From Metabacillus niabensis (GTDB taxonomy: Bacteria; Bacillota; Bacilli; Bacillales; Bacillaceae), in contig NZ_JAIVLH010000015.1 in NCBI RefSeq assembly GCF_020524345.1, positions 93,544 through 157,543 on the forward strand: a stretch of 64,000 bases of DNA, written 5' to 3'. Positions within the stretch are counted from its first letter, which is position 1. Each line of letters opens with the position of its first letter. The translations under genes were made by a program, and so were the position numbers. Below, piece after piece: positions 43,102 to 51,287 of the stretch. Below the pieces are notes generated by a model. It saw only the letters and a program-made list of their open reading frames with translations, did no database searches and was not told the origin of the DNA.

Positions 43102-43124
43102 AAAGTAAAAATCCTAGCCGATAT
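43099..43124 (+). promoter_or_regulatory. Sigma-D promoter of yvyF-flgM
   Basis: TAAA, 14-base spacer, GCCGATAT: a perfect match to the Bacillus flagellar sigma-D consensus, 35 bases upstream of yvyF. It begins at the end of comFC. Confidence 0.85.
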
Positions 43125-43159
43125 AATAAATAGATAATGAATCGATAGGAGACATCATA

Positions 43160-43576
43160 ATGGGTGAATTAGCGAATTGTCCGAAGTGTAATGGTTTATT
43201 TGTGCAAACACAGTTTAGAACGGTTTGTGATAATTGTTTTAAAGAGGAAGAAAAGGCTTATGAGACGGTTTATCAATTTTTAAGAAAACGTGAAAATCGC
43301 AAAGCTGAGCTTGATGTTGTCGTAGAAGCTACAGGTGTGTCAAAAGAACTAATCTTGAAATTTATCCGTCAGGGTAGAATCATGCTTTCAAACTTTCCTA
43401 ACCTTGGATACCCATGTGAAAAATGTGGGAAAACAATAAGGGAAGAGCGTTTATGTAATGATTGTAAGAATGATATCCATAAGCAGCTTAACCAAATTGA
43501 ACAGGAAAAAGCAATTAGTGATCGAAATAAAGAAATAAATCAAAATGCTACGTACTACTCCCAAAGGCCTAAATAG
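43160..43576 (+). CDS. yvyF: YvyF, flagellar-operon zinc-ribbon protein
   Basis: A 138-residue protein with two zinc-finger-like pairs: NCPKCNGLF ... CDNC at the N-terminus and YPCEKCGKTIREERLCNDC near residue 95. Between them is a helix-turn-helix-like segment VVVEATGVSKELILKFIRQGRI. This is the TIGR03826 (YvyF) family, found next to flgM. It may regulate late flagellar genes; direct function is not established. The sigma-D promoter lies just upstream. Confidence 0.9.
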   Translation: MGELANCPKCNGLFVQTQFRTVCDNCFKEEEKAYETVYQFLRKRENRKAELDVVVEATGVSKELILKFIRQGRIMLSNFPNLGYPCEKCGKTIREERLCNDCKNDIHKQLNQIEQEKAISDRNKEINQNATYYSQRPK

Positions 43577-43587
43577 TATCAAAAAGC

Positions 43588-43614
43588 TAAACGTTTATTC
43601 GAAAATACCGATAT
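43588..43614 (+). promoter_or_regulatory. Sigma-D promoter of flgM
   Basis: TAAA, 15-base spacer, ACCGATAT (one mismatch to GCCGATAT), 45 bases upstream of flgM. Confidence 0.8.
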
Positions 43615-43659
43615 AACTAATATAACCTTGTACGTTCGTAATGAAAGTGAGGGAACATG

Positions 43660-43923
43660 ATGAAAATAAATAATCTAAATTCAATGGGTGTGAATCCGTA
43701 CAAACGTAATTTAGAAAAAAATACAGCAGCAGCACAGAAACCACAAACAAAAGAAGATAAAGTAGAAATTTCATCAAAGGCAAAAGATCTTCAACAATCA
43801 AATGAAGTCGTAAAGGCTAGACAGGAAAAGGTACAAGCAATTAAAACACAGCTTGAAAGCGGAACGTATACAATCGATCCTCAAGCTATTGCAAAGGGAT
43901 TACTTAATTTCTATAAAAAATAA
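43660..43923 (+). CDS. flgM: Anti-sigma-D factor FlgM
   Basis: About 87 residues, starting MKINNLNSMGVNPYKRN, very like B. subtilis FlgM. The helical C-terminus carries DKVEISSKAKDLQQ and SGTYTIDPQAIAKGLLNF. FlgM binds and inhibits sigma-D until the hook-basal body is complete. ATG 43660 is preferred to 43657 because GAGGG is 6 bases away, not 3. It sits downstream of its own sigma-D promoter, giving feedback. Confidence 0.95.
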   Translation: MKINNLNSMGVNPYKRNLEKNTAAAQKPQTKEDKVEISSKAKDLQQSNEVVKARQEKVQAIKTQLESGTYTIDPQAIAKGLLNFYKK

Positions 43924-43947
43924 ACATGAAATACCGGAGGGTTACCT

Positions 43948-44433
43948 ATGGGTGCGGAAAAATTAATTGAGTCATTAAATAAGTTATTACAATTACATCA
44001 GAACCTTTATCAAGTAACCCTTCAAAAAACAGATTACTTGAAAAACAATGACGTTGAAAAACTAAAAGAAATCCTTAAAAAAGAGCAGAAGTTTGTTCAA
44101 GCAGTTAAACAAATAGAAGATGAACGGATTCAGCTTACAGGTCAATTCCTTGCAAGAGAACAGGATTTGACTCTTTCAGCATGTATCGAACAGGCTGAAG
44201 GCGAACAAAAGCAGCAATTGATTGAAATAGAAAAAGAGTTTACCGATATTATGGGGAAACTGCGGGCTGCAAATGAGTTAAATCGTGAATTAACTCATCA
44301 AGCTCTTCAATTTGTTTCTCTATCTCTTGATATGCTCATGCCTCAGGAAAATATGACAAACTATCAGCGGCCAAATGGTCAGCAGTCTCAAATAGAAAAT
44401 ACAAGAAGATCATTATTTGATTCACAAGCATAA
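43948..44433 (+). CDS. flgN: Flagellar export chaperone FlgN
   Basis: A 161-residue, mostly helical protein of the FlgN family (YvyG in B. subtilis): LIESLNKLLQLHQNLYQVTLQKTDYLKNNDVEKL at the N-terminus and NELNRELTHQALQFV near the C-terminus. It keeps FlgK and FlgL, encoded directly downstream, competent for export. RBS GGAGGG. The stop is about 22 bases before flgK. Confidence 0.92.
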   Translation: MGAEKLIESLNKLLQLHQNLYQVTLQKTDYLKNNDVEKLKEILKKEQKFVQAVKQIEDERIQLTGQFLAREQDLTLSACIEQAEGEQKQQLIEIEKEFTDIMGKLRAANELNRELTHQALQFVSLSLDMLMPQENMTNYQRPNGQQSQIENTRRSLFDSQA

Positions 44434-44455
44434 GCGGAAGGAGGAAAACAAACAA

Positions 44456-46015
44456 ATGACATCAACTTTTTTTGGTCTTGAAATCGCAAAGCGCGGCATG
44501 TTCACACAACAAAGTGCACTTAGCACAACCGCGCATAACGTAGCAAATGCCAATACACCAGGCTACACTCGTCAGCGTGTAAATTTTGTGCAAACTGAAC
44601 CATATCCGCCAGTCTCTAAAAACAGCCCGACGATACCGGGGCAATTAGGTACCGGGGTAGAAGCGGGAACAGTTGAGCGTGTTCGTGAAGGATTCTTGGA
44701 TATTCAATACCGAAGCGAAAATAACAAGTTGGGCTACTGGGAAAACCGTGCCAATGCATTAGAAAAGATGGAAGAAATCATGAATGAACCATCAGATACA
44801 GGCCTTTCCATTACGATGGATCGCTTTTGGCAGTCATTACAGGATTTAGCCTTAGATCCAACAAATGCAGGGGCACGTTCTGTTGTACGTGAGCGGGGAG
44901 TAGCGGTTGCGGAAACATTCAATTATTTAGCTACATCGTTAAAATCCATTCAAGGTGACTTGAAAAATGAATTAGATGTATCTGTCAAACAAATCAATTC
45001 TCTAGCAGCGCAAATCAATAATATTAATAAGCAAATCTCTGAAATCGAGCCAAATGGCTATCTGCCAAATGATCTCTATGATGAACGTGACAGATTAATT
45101 GACCAGCTTTCATCACTTGCAAATGTAAAAGTTTCGAACACAAAGTCCGGCGGAAACGCTCTAGACATTGCTGAAGGTGCGGTAACAATTGAAATTGTTG
45201 ATGATAATGGAAAATCACTAGGAACACTAGTTGATGGAAAGCAAAAGCGAGCAAACCAATTATCTGTCGGTTATAACGCTCAGAATGGATTAGTAGAGAA
45301 GGTTGCAATTGGTTTAAAAGAAGTGAATGTTCTTGACTTTAACAGCACTGGTAAAATCAGCAGCTTAATAGATTCATATGGATATACGTACGAAAGTAAT
45401 GCAACAGTATTCGAAAAAGGACTATATCCTGATATGCTTGGCAAACTTGACACAATGGCATTCGAATTTGCCAAACAGTTTAACCAAACACATAGCGAAG
45501 GTTGGAGTATCGAGGATTACAACTCAGGTACACATACACCTGTAGATTTCTTTGACTTTGGTGGAACACAGTTAACAGATTCTAGAGGTGCAGCTTCGAT
45601 CCTTAGTGTGTCACAAGACATTATAAACTCAACGGATCATATTGCTGCAGCATATCCAGATTCAACAGGAGCTGTAACAGTTGGAAACAGCGCAAATGCG
45701 ATCCGTCTGGCTGAAGTGAAAAACAGCACATTCCGTATTGGAGGAGAAACAACAAATTTCCAAAACTACTATGAAGGAATCATCGGTGAAATGGCTGTTA
45801 ACTCACAAGAAGCAACTCGGTTAACAACGAACAGCCAAACATTACGAGATTCTGTAGACGGACGCAGACAATCAGTCAGTGCTGTCTCATTAGACGAAGA
45901 AATGACAAACATGATCCAATTCCAGCATGCATACAACGCATCAGCTAGAATGATCACGATGCAGGACGAAATTCTCGATCGCATCATCAACGGATTAGGA
46001 GTATCAGGAAGGTAG
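44456..46015 (+). CDS. flgK: Flagellar hook-associated protein 1 (HAP1)
   Basis: About 519 residues. The N-terminal flagellar rod signature (LEIAKRGMFTQQSALSTTAHNVANANTPGYTRQ) and the C-terminal SAVSLDEEMTNMIQFQHAYNASARMITMQDEILDRIING coiled region are both intact. FlgK forms the first junction ring between hook and filament. ATG at 44456 with GGAAGGAGG upstream is preferred over the 13-codon longer frame, which would overlap flgN. Confidence 0.96.
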   Translation: MTSTFFGLEIAKRGMFTQQSALSTTAHNVANANTPGYTRQRVNFVQTEPYPPVSKNSPTIPGQLGTGVEAGTVERVREGFLDIQYRSENNKLGYWENRANALEKMEEIMNEPSDTGLSITMDRFWQSLQDLALDPTNAGARSVVRERGVAVAETFNYLATSLKSIQGDLKNELDVSVKQINSLAAQINNINKQISEIEPNGYLPNDLYDERDRLIDQLSSLANVKVSNTKSGGNALDIAEGAVTIEIVDDNGKSLGTLVDGKQKRANQLSVGYNAQNGLVEKVAIGLKEVNVLDFNSTGKISSLIDSYGYTYESNATVFEKGLYPDMLGKLDTMAFEFAKQFNQTHSEGWSIEDYNSGTHTPVDFFDFGGTQLTDSRGAASILSVSQDIINSTDHIAAAYPDSTGAVTVGNSANAIRLAEVKNSTFRIGGETTNFQNYYEGIIGEMAVNSQEATRLTTNSQTLRDSVDGRRQSVSAVSLDEEMTNMIQFQHAYNASARMITMQDEILDRIINGLGVSGR

Positions 46016-46026
46016 GTTAGAATAAA

Positions 46027-46908
46027 ATGCGCGTAACACAAAGTATGCTGGCGGCGAATTCGCTGCGTCACTTAAGCAAAAGCTATTCAAATATGCAAAA
46101 ATATCAAGATCAGCTCGCGACAGGCAAAAAAATCAACCGACCTTCTGATGACCCAGTTGTTGCGATTAAAGGGATGTTTTATCGTACGAACTTGACTGAG
46201 GTTGAACAGTATAAGCGCAACCTTAATGAAGCCTATCAGTGGATGGAGAGTTCGGAGCAGGGGATTGAGCATGCGACACAGGTGACGCAAAGGATTCGGG
46301 AACTTGTGGTTCAAGGGCAAAATGGTTCAAACAGTCCTGAAGATTTAAAAGCGATTGCGGTTGAGATTGGACAGTTGAAGGAAGATCTTGCTGGAGTTGC
46401 GAATACTCAGGTTGCAGGGAGATATATTTTTAACGGTACAAAAACTGACGGTAAGCCGGTAACAGTTAATGCTGATGGAACATTAACATTTGATCAAAAC
46501 ACAGAGGCTTTTAATGTCGAAGTTTCGAAAGGTGTTCAGTTAAAGGTTAATGTTAATCCTACAAACGTATTTGGTGAAGACTTCTTTAATACAATTCAAT
46601 CAATTGAAGATGCTCTGAACAGTGGGGATATGTCAAATGGGGATCAATTATTAGGGGATTTGGACAATCATTTTGATGTGATGTCTGCTGAACGTTCTGA
46701 AATTGGTGCAAGATATAATCGTTTAGAAATGATTGATTCAAGGATTCAAGATCAGGAAATCATTGCGAACAGAATTCTATCAGAGAATGAGGATGCTGAT
46801 CTGGAACGAGTTATTACTGATTTAACGATTCAAGAGAGTATTCATCGAGCATCTTTAGCTGTTGGATCTAAAGTTATTCAACCAACGTTAATTGATTTCT
46901 TAAGATAA
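46027..46908 (+). CDS. flgL: Flagellar hook-associated protein 3 (HAP3)
   Basis: A 293-residue flagellin-like junction protein: MRVTQSMLAANSLRHLSKSY at the N-terminus, LATGKKINRPSDDPVVAIKG, and a C-terminal IQESIHRASLAVGSKVIQPTLIDFLR. It sits 11 bases after flgK and ends in a terminator. It joins FlgK to the flagellin filament. Confidence 0.96.
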   Translation: MRVTQSMLAANSLRHLSKSYSNMQKYQDQLATGKKINRPSDDPVVAIKGMFYRTNLTEVEQYKRNLNEAYQWMESSEQGIEHATQVTQRIRELVVQGQNGSNSPEDLKAIAVEIGQLKEDLAGVANTQVAGRYIFNGTKTDGKPVTVNADGTLTFDQNTEAFNVEVSKGVQLKVNVNPTNVFGEDFFNTIQSIEDALNSGDMSNGDQLLGDLDNHFDVMSAERSEIGARYNRLEMIDSRIQDQEIIANRILSENEDADLERVITDLTIQESIHRASLAVGSKVIQPTLIDFLR

Positions 46909-46918
46909 TAAAAGAGAG

Positions 46919-46945
46919 GGTCTGACATAAAAGTCAGACCTTTTT
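46919..46945 (+). terminator. Terminator after flgL
   Basis: GGTCTGAC / GTCAGACC perfect stem, six-base loop, then TTTTT. Confidence 0.85.
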
Positions 46946-46991
46946 ATACAGAAATTATTAAAATTTGCACCTAGTTTTGGTGTCTATCTCC

Positions 46992-47092
46992 AGCGCCTAG
47001 CTCCTCGAGGTCATAAGCCACAAGTGAATTGAAGACAAAGAACGTCTTCTATTCATTTGCGTCTTATGCTTGTCGGAGCTGATCAAGGCGCT
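46992..47092. repeat. Dispersed long-hairpin repeat, second family
   Basis: A nested inverted repeat about 100 bp long: outer AGCGCCT / AAGGCGCT, then AGCTCC / GGAGCT, GTCATAAG / CTTATG, and an inner GAAGAC / GTCTTC arm. It can form one long imperfect stem. It differs in sequence from the elements at 39099 and 60344. I recall very similar hairpins scattered in Bacillus genomes. It separates flgL from yviE and contains no gene. Confidence 0.7.
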
Positions 47093-47121
47093 TGCGCATT
47101 TCTTTATAGGGAGTGAACATG

Positions 47122-47691
47122 ATGAATGTACCCCAAATACGATTGCAAAGTATATCTGCCCAAATTAGCATTCATACTAATAAAGGTCAACAATCGATTG
47201 AACAGCCAAAAGCGGAACTCTCGATCGAACAACCTAAGGCAGATTTGAAAATTGAAACAACTCCATCGACCCTATCCATTGATCAAACCGAAGCATGGGC
47301 AGATATGGATTTAAAGCATATCTCAAGGCGGGTCGCTGAAATGGCTAGTCAGGCAAAACAGGATGCACTTGAAGGAATTGCAAGAAGAGCTCAAGAAGGA
47401 CAGCAATTAATGAGAATTGAAGATGGTGGCAATCCGATTGCTGACATTGCAAAGAAAAATAGCGCAAAGCCGATTTATCCATTTAATATTGGTTACATAC
47501 CTTCGGCAGGCAGTGTGAAGATTCAATATGAACCAGCAAAAGTGAACATTGATGTTACTCCTAATAAGCCAAATATAAATATATCGATAAATAAACCAAT
47601 TATCGACTATCAACCAGGAAGTGTTGATGTTCAATTAGAAAGAAGAAATGAGCTGAAGATAGATTTTGAAGAAGTTAGTAAAGGAGAATAA
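47122..47691 (+). CDS. yviE: YviE/DUF6470 family protein
   Basis: About 189 residues: VPQIRLQSISAQISIHTN, tandem phrases (IEQPKAELSIEQPKADLKIET), a central helical part (ISRRVAEMASQAKQDALEGI) and a beta-rich C-terminus (IQYEPAKVNIDVTPNKPNINISINKP). This matches YviE, found between flgL and fliW. Role unknown; the position implies flagellar assembly. ATG 47122 fits the AGGGAG RBS (8 bases) better than 47119 or GTG 47113. Confidence 0.85.
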   Translation: MNVPQIRLQSISAQISIHTNKGQQSIEQPKAELSIEQPKADLKIETTPSTLSIDQTEAWADMDLKHISRRVAEMASQAKQDALEGIARRAQEGQQLMRIEDGGNPIADIAKKNSAKPIYPFNIGYIPSAGSVKIQYEPAKVNIDVTPNKPNINISINKPIIDYQPGSVDVQLERRNELKIDFEEVSKGE

Positions 47692-47694
47692 AAC

Positions 47695-48132
47695 ATGGAA
47701 ATCCATACAAAGTACCATGGAGTAATTAAAGCTGAACAGAAAGATATTGTGCATTTTCAGAACGGAATACCAGGATTTCTAGAAGAGAAGTCCTTTATAT
47801 TACTCAAATTGGATCAAGATTCACCTTTTTATATTTTGCAATCTACTAATACTGCTGAGTTAGGGTTTGTCATTGTTAATCCGTTTCAGTTTTTTACAAC
47901 TTATGAATTTGATTTATCGGATAATGATAAAGCGCAACTGAAACTAGAATCAGAACAAGACGTAGTAGTATATACAATCCTAAATGTGAAGGATCCGTTT
48001 GAAGATTCAACAGCTAATCTTCAAGCGCCGATTGTACTAAATACTAGGAAGAATGAGGCAAAGCAAATTATATTAAACGACCCGCGTTATCAAACAAAGC
48101 AACTTTTGTTTGCAGAAAGAGTAGTGAAATAG
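47695..48132 (+). CDS. fliW: Flagellar assembly factor FliW
   Basis: A 145-residue protein with the FliW pattern: [55 protein letters not shown], and [31 protein letters not shown]. FliW binds both flagellin and CsrA; when flagellin is secreted, FliW frees itself and sequesters CsrA, letting hag be translated. Its neighbours csrA and hag complete that three-part switch. Confidence 0.95.
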   Translation: MEIHTKYHGVIKAEQKDIVHFQNGIPGFLEEKSFILLKLDQDSPFYILQSTNTAELGFVIVNPFQFFTTYEFDLSDNDKAQLKLESEQDVVVYTILNVKDPFEDSTANLQAPIVLNTRKNEAKQIILNDPRYQTKQLLFAERVVK

Positions 48133-48143
48133 GAGGTGGAAGT

Positions 48144-48377
48144 ATGCTAGTACTAACAAGAAAACTAAATGAATCCATTCAAATTGGTGATAATATTGAG
48201 ATTACTGTTCTATCTGTACAAGGAGATCAAATCAAGCTAGGTATCAAAGCACCAAAGGACATTGAAGTACATAGAAAAGAAGTCTACATGTCCATTCAAG
48301 AATCAAACAACGAAGCTGCTTCTATCCTTCCTAACATCCTTGATATCTTAAAAAACACTTCAAAAAACTTTAAGTAA
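48144..48377 (+). CDS. csrA: Translational regulator CsrA
   Basis: A 77-residue RNA-binding protein: [48 protein letters not shown] is the canonical CsrA/RsmA fold. It represses hag translation by binding the leader hairpin at 48500-48519 and the Shine-Dalgarno. RBS AGGAGGTGG. A hairpin plus long T-run directly follows the stop. Confidence 0.97.
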   Translation: MLVLTRKLNESIQIGDNIEITVLSVQGDQIKLGIKAPKDIEVHRKEVYMSIQESNNEAASILPNILDILKNTSKNFK

Positions 48378-48401
48378 AAAAACTTAAGGTTTTTTTTTTT
48401 T
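48365..48401 (+). terminator. Terminator after csrA
   Basis: ACTTTAAG / CTTAAGGT stem (one wobble) overlapping the csrA stop, followed by eleven T residues. Confidence 0.8.
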
Positions 48402-48415
48402 CTACAAAAAACTAT

Positions 48416-48441
48416 TAAACAATCCAAACCCATGTCGATAT
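48416..48441 (+). promoter_or_regulatory. Sigma-D promoter of hag
   Basis: TAAA, 14-base spacer, GTCGATAT (one mismatch to consensus). The leader to the hag ATG is then about 100 bases. Confidence 0.85.
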
Positions 48442-48499
48442 ATAAAGTAAGAGGTTGATCAACTGGCGGCCGACAGATGAGAGACCTTAAACTATAGAA

Positions 48500-48519
48500 G
48501 ATTCACAAGGATGTGAATC
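48500..48519 (+). promoter_or_regulatory. CsrA-binding hairpin in the hag leader
   Basis: A perfect seven-base stem, GATTCAC and GTGAATC, presents AAGGAT in its loop, a classic CsrA target (GGA in a hairpin loop). A second GGA site overlaps the Shine-Dalgarno (AAGGAGG at 48534-48540). The two together match the BS1/BS2 arrangement known from B. subtilis hag. Confidence 0.85.
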
Positions 48520-48549
48520 ATTCAAACATATTCAAGGAGGAAATTTAAA

Positions 48550-49794
48550 ATGAGAATTAATCATAATATTGCTGCATTGAACACATATCGTCAGTTGAAT
48601 AGTGCTTCAGGCGCTCAATCAAAATCAATGGAGAAATTATCTTCAGGTCTTCGTATTAACCGTGCTGGTGATGACGCTGCTGGTCTTGCGATTTCTGAAA
48701 AAATGCGTGGGCAAATCCGTGGATTAGACCAAGCGTCTAAAAACTCTCAAGATGGTATTTCTATGATTCAAACAGCTGAAGGTGCTTTGAACGAAACACA
48801 CAGTATTCTTCAACGTATGCGAGAATTATCAGTTCAATCATCAAATGATACAAATACTGCTGAAGACCGTAGTAATATACAAGATGAAATTAACCAACTT
48901 GGAGAAGAGATTCAAAGAATTGGTGAGCAAACTGAGTTCAATACTAAGAAATTACTGAATGGTGATATGGGAGCTGGACAAGCTACAGCTACTCATAAAA
49001 TTTCAAACACAATGAATGCGGCTAACGTAACAACTACTACTTTAGACTCGCTTCTTGATGCCAACGGAAATAATCTAGGTCTTGCAGATGGTGATACGAT
49101 TACTGCGACTTGGTCAATCAATGGTACGCAACATACTGCAAATTTAAATGTAACTGATATCACTACTCAAACTATCGATAATATCTTTGCAGCTGTTAGT
49201 GCTGAAGGTTCAGCGACAGCAGCATTTGATGGTGTAACAGGAAACCAAATGGAAATTACTGCTGCAGGTGCAGGTACAGCTGGACAAATCAATGGATTCT
49301 CTATTGAAGTAAAAAGTTCTGCAGGTGTTCGTAAAGAAGCAGCCTCTAATGCACTATCTAACTTCTCTACAGAAACGGAAGCAAAAGATGTTCGTGCTGA
49401 TGGAAGTGCCGACTTCCAAATCGGGGCTAATCAGGGTCAAACATTAAACTTATCTTTTGAAGATATGAGAGCTGATACTCTTGGAGTGCGTAATCTTCAA
49501 GTGTCTACAAAGAGCCAAGCTGGTACAGCAATCAGCGTGCTAGATGAAGCAATTCAAAAGGTTTCTAAAGAGCGTTCAAAACTTGGAGCTAACCAAAATC
49601 GCTTAGAGCATACAATCAACAACTTGAACACATCTTCTGAAAACTTAACTGCTGCTGAGTCTCGTATCCGTGACGTAGACATGGCGAAAGAAATGATGAA
49701 CCAAACAAAGAATTCTATTCTTTCTCAAGCAGCACAAGCAATGTTGGCTCAATCAAATCAAATGCCTCAAGGTGTATTACAACTCTTAAGATAA
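48550..49794 (+). CDS. hag: Flagellin
   Basis: A 414-residue flagellin, about 110 residues longer than B. subtilis Hag as I recall. The conserved D0/D1 ends are complete: MRINHNIAALNTYRQLN, KLSSGLRINRAGDDAAGLAISEKMRGQIRGL at the start, and ESRIRDVDMAKEMMNQTKNSILSQ plus MPQGVLQLLR at the end. The extra length is in the central variable region (residues ~150-320, Thr/Ala rich), which forms the exposed D2-type domain. Expression is set by sigma-D and by CsrA. Immediately after the stop begins a group I intron core, and a second copy of the C-terminal codons lies at 50124-50168. Confidence 0.97.
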   Translation: MRINHNIAALNTYRQLNSASGAQSKSMEKLSSGLRINRAGDDAAGLAISEKMRGQIRGLDQASKNSQDGISMIQTAEGALNETHSILQRMRELSVQSSNDTNTAEDRSNIQDEINQLGEEIQRIGEQTEFNTKKLLNGDMGAGQATATHKISNTMNAANVTTTTLDSLLDANGNNLGLADGDTITATWSINGTQHTANLNVTDITTQTIDNIFAAVSAEGSATAAFDGVTGNQMEITAAGAGTAGQINGFSIEVKSSAGVRKEAASNALSNFSTETEAKDVRADGSADFQIGANQGQTLNLSFEDMRADTLGVRNLQVSTKSQAGTAISVLDEAIQKVSKERSKLGANQNRLEHTINNLNTSSENLTAAESRIRDVDMAKEMMNQTKNSILSQAAQAMLAQSNQMPQGVLQLLR

Positions 49795-50123
49795 TTTGAT
49801 TAGAGGGCGTCTAGCTTGGTAACGAGCTAGAGTATAACTGGGTGAATTGCTGGAACTTCCTAAAGCTTCATCAACCACAACGTAACTGGAAACGGTCAGC
49901 GTAAAGGTTTGAAAATGATGAAGATGGCACAATGGATAATCAGCAGCCAAGCTCCTGTGAGGAAACTCTGGAGAAGGTTCAACGACTAGAGAAGTACGGT
50001 CTAAGGCGAAAGCTATGACTATGAATCTCGTAGGGCAGCAAGAGCTGTTCGAAGTGCCCAGCTCCATGAAAAACATGGATGAAGATATAGTCTATTCTGT
50101 TATCGAAAGATACAGTCGCAAAG
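49795..50123 (+). ncRNA. Group I intron catalytic core directly downstream of hag
   Basis: The conserved core elements occur in order: a P2-like hairpin (TCTAGCT/AGCTAGA, 49810-49831), P (AATTGCTGG, 49845-49853), Q (AATCAGCAGCCAAGC, 49938-49952), R (GTTCAACGACTAGA, 49977-49990) and S (AAGATATAGTCTA, 50082-50094). P4 pairs TGCTG with CAGCA and P7 pairs GACTA with TAGTC. A GAAA-capped P9 hairpin follows at 50097-50115. The 3' boundary near 50118-50123 (a G before exon-like sequence) is set by homology to hag. The 5' boundary is uncertain: P1-like CTCTT/GAGGG pairing would place it inside the last hag codons (after 49787), while exon homology would place it after 49749. Confidence 0.85.
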
Positions 50124-50168
50124 CAAGCGAACCAACAACCACAAGGAGTTCTACAACTTCTTCGTTAA
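50124..50168 (+). pseudogene. Orphan hag 3' exon (second copy of the flagellin C-terminus)
   Basis: Fifteen codons read QANQQPQGVLQLLR and TAA, the canonical flagellin C-terminus. The same segment in the intact hag gene reads QSNQMPQGVLQLLR. Codons differ at many synonymous sites, so this is not a recent duplication. It is followed by the terminator that would be expected for hag. It is best read as the original downstream exon of an intron-split hag gene. Confidence 0.8.
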
Positions 50169-50178
50169 TTATCAATAC

Positions 50179-50213
50179 AAATGGGTTTCTAGATTTTCTA
50201 GAGCCCATTTTTT
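50179..50213 (+). terminator. Terminator of the hag transcript
   Basis: AATGGGTTTCTAGA pairs with TCTAGAGCCCATT (one bulge or wobble), TTTT loop, then a T-run. It lies 11 bases after the orphan hag exon, not after the intact hag stop. Confidence 0.85.
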
Positions 50214-50242
50214 ATAAAAATGATATGTGCTAAATAAATTAT

Positions 50243-51115
50243 TTAAGATAAAGAGTTATGGAAGCAACCTCTCTTTCTCAACTCTCTTATCTTATATACC
50301 ACAGACCAATAAGTTCGATTCAAGTATTCAGCAATAGCCTTGTCTGTTTTACCTTCCAATTTCAACCTAACTATGTCTATTTCTTCTTTTTCTGTGTACT
50401 TTGAAAATCTTTTAGAGTCTGATTCAATAACCGTATAATCTGGATAATCAAATTGCAATTTCTCTTTTTCAACATTAAAACGATATTGCCAATCAAATTT
50501 ATACCGCATACTATCACAATTACTTATTTTAGATTTGATCTCATTTAAAAAGTTGTACACATCTTTTGTCTTTGTCATTTTTAAAATATATCCTTTCCCA
50601 TCCTTTCGTTTATTCAGTTTAAGCTCAAATTTGAATTGCTCTGAAATAAATTGTCTAAGAAGTTCTAATTCTTCCTTTTTGTAACATTGAAGATAAAAGG
50701 ATATCGCGGGCATCAGATAGATCTTCTTGGATTTATCATTAATTCGTTTACTTAAAATTAATGATCCATCGTCGAGGTATAATACAAGCAAAAAGTAAAA
50801 TGAACTGCAAAACATTAGTAAGTCTATTGGAATATGCTTTTCACCGTCATCGCCATAAAAGAAAGGAAATAATGTAGTAAATAGTTGTATAGATTTAGAT
50901 CTCAAGCACATACTCTTTTTTGTTAAATAAAAATATTCTGGTAATTGCTTAGTTTTCCATATTCGATATTCTAACTGTTTGACACTAAAATGTTCTCTAT
51001 AACTATTATTAATTCTCCTAGATCTAGGATAAATCTTCGTAATTTCTCCATCACCAATAATGCTGGCAATAAGTATACTTCTTTTATCAACACACATAGT
51101 TTTTAAATTATTCAT
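50243..51115 (-). CDS. LAGLIDADG-type homing endonuclease with C-terminal HTH
   Basis: A 290-residue protein. Two LAGLIDADG-like motifs are visible: ILIASIIGDGE (residues 14-24) and LLVLYLDDGS (109-118), each with its catalytic acidic residue. This is the monomeric, two-motif DNA endonuclease pattern of the LAGLIDADG_2 type. The last ~45 residues (KEEIDIVRLKLEGKTDKAIAEYLNRTYWSVVYKIRELRKRG) resemble a Myb/HTH DNA-binding domain. The RBS on the minus strand is GAGGTGAT, 7 bases before the ATG. It is transcribed toward hag, begins outside the intron, and lies between the hag terminator and flaG. It probably promotes mobility of the neighbouring intron. Confidence 0.8.
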   Translation of the reverse strand: MNNLKTMCVDKRSILIASIIGDGEITKIYPRSRRINNSYREHFSVKQLEYRIWKTKQLPEYFYLTKKSMCLRSKSIQLFTTLFPFFYGDDGEKHIPIDLLMFCSSFYFLLVLYLDDGSLILSKRINDKSKKIYLMPAISFYLQCYKKEELELLRQFISEQFKFELKLNKRKDGKGYILKMTKTKDVYNFLNEIKSKISNCDSMRYKFDWQYRFNVEKEKLQFDYPDYTVIESDSKRFSKYTEKEEIDIVRLKLEGKTDKAIAEYLNRTYWSVVYKIRELRKRGCFHNSLS

Positions 51116-51237
51116 TTATATCACCTCAATCCAATTATGACGAACGTTTGTTTGATTAACGTTAAAACTAGAATAAGTTTATGTAAATAATCTAATAGAA
51201 TGCTTAGATCATTTACGAAGTTCAGTATAAACAATTC

Positions 51238-51264
51238 CTGAAATTAACCGATAAAAAGAATAGA
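51238..51264 (+). promoter_or_regulatory. Sigma-D promoter of flaG-fliDST
   Basis: TAAA, 15-base spacer, ACCGATAA (two mismatches to GCCGATAT), 23 bases before the flaG start. Confidence 0.7.
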
Positions 51265-51287
51265 CAATAATAATAGGAGTGTTGACA

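Noticed and set aside
50015..50233. 72-residue ORF running out of the group I intron core
   Set aside because: It covers R, S, P9, the orphan hag exon and the terminator in another frame; no RBS. The RNA core explains the sequence.
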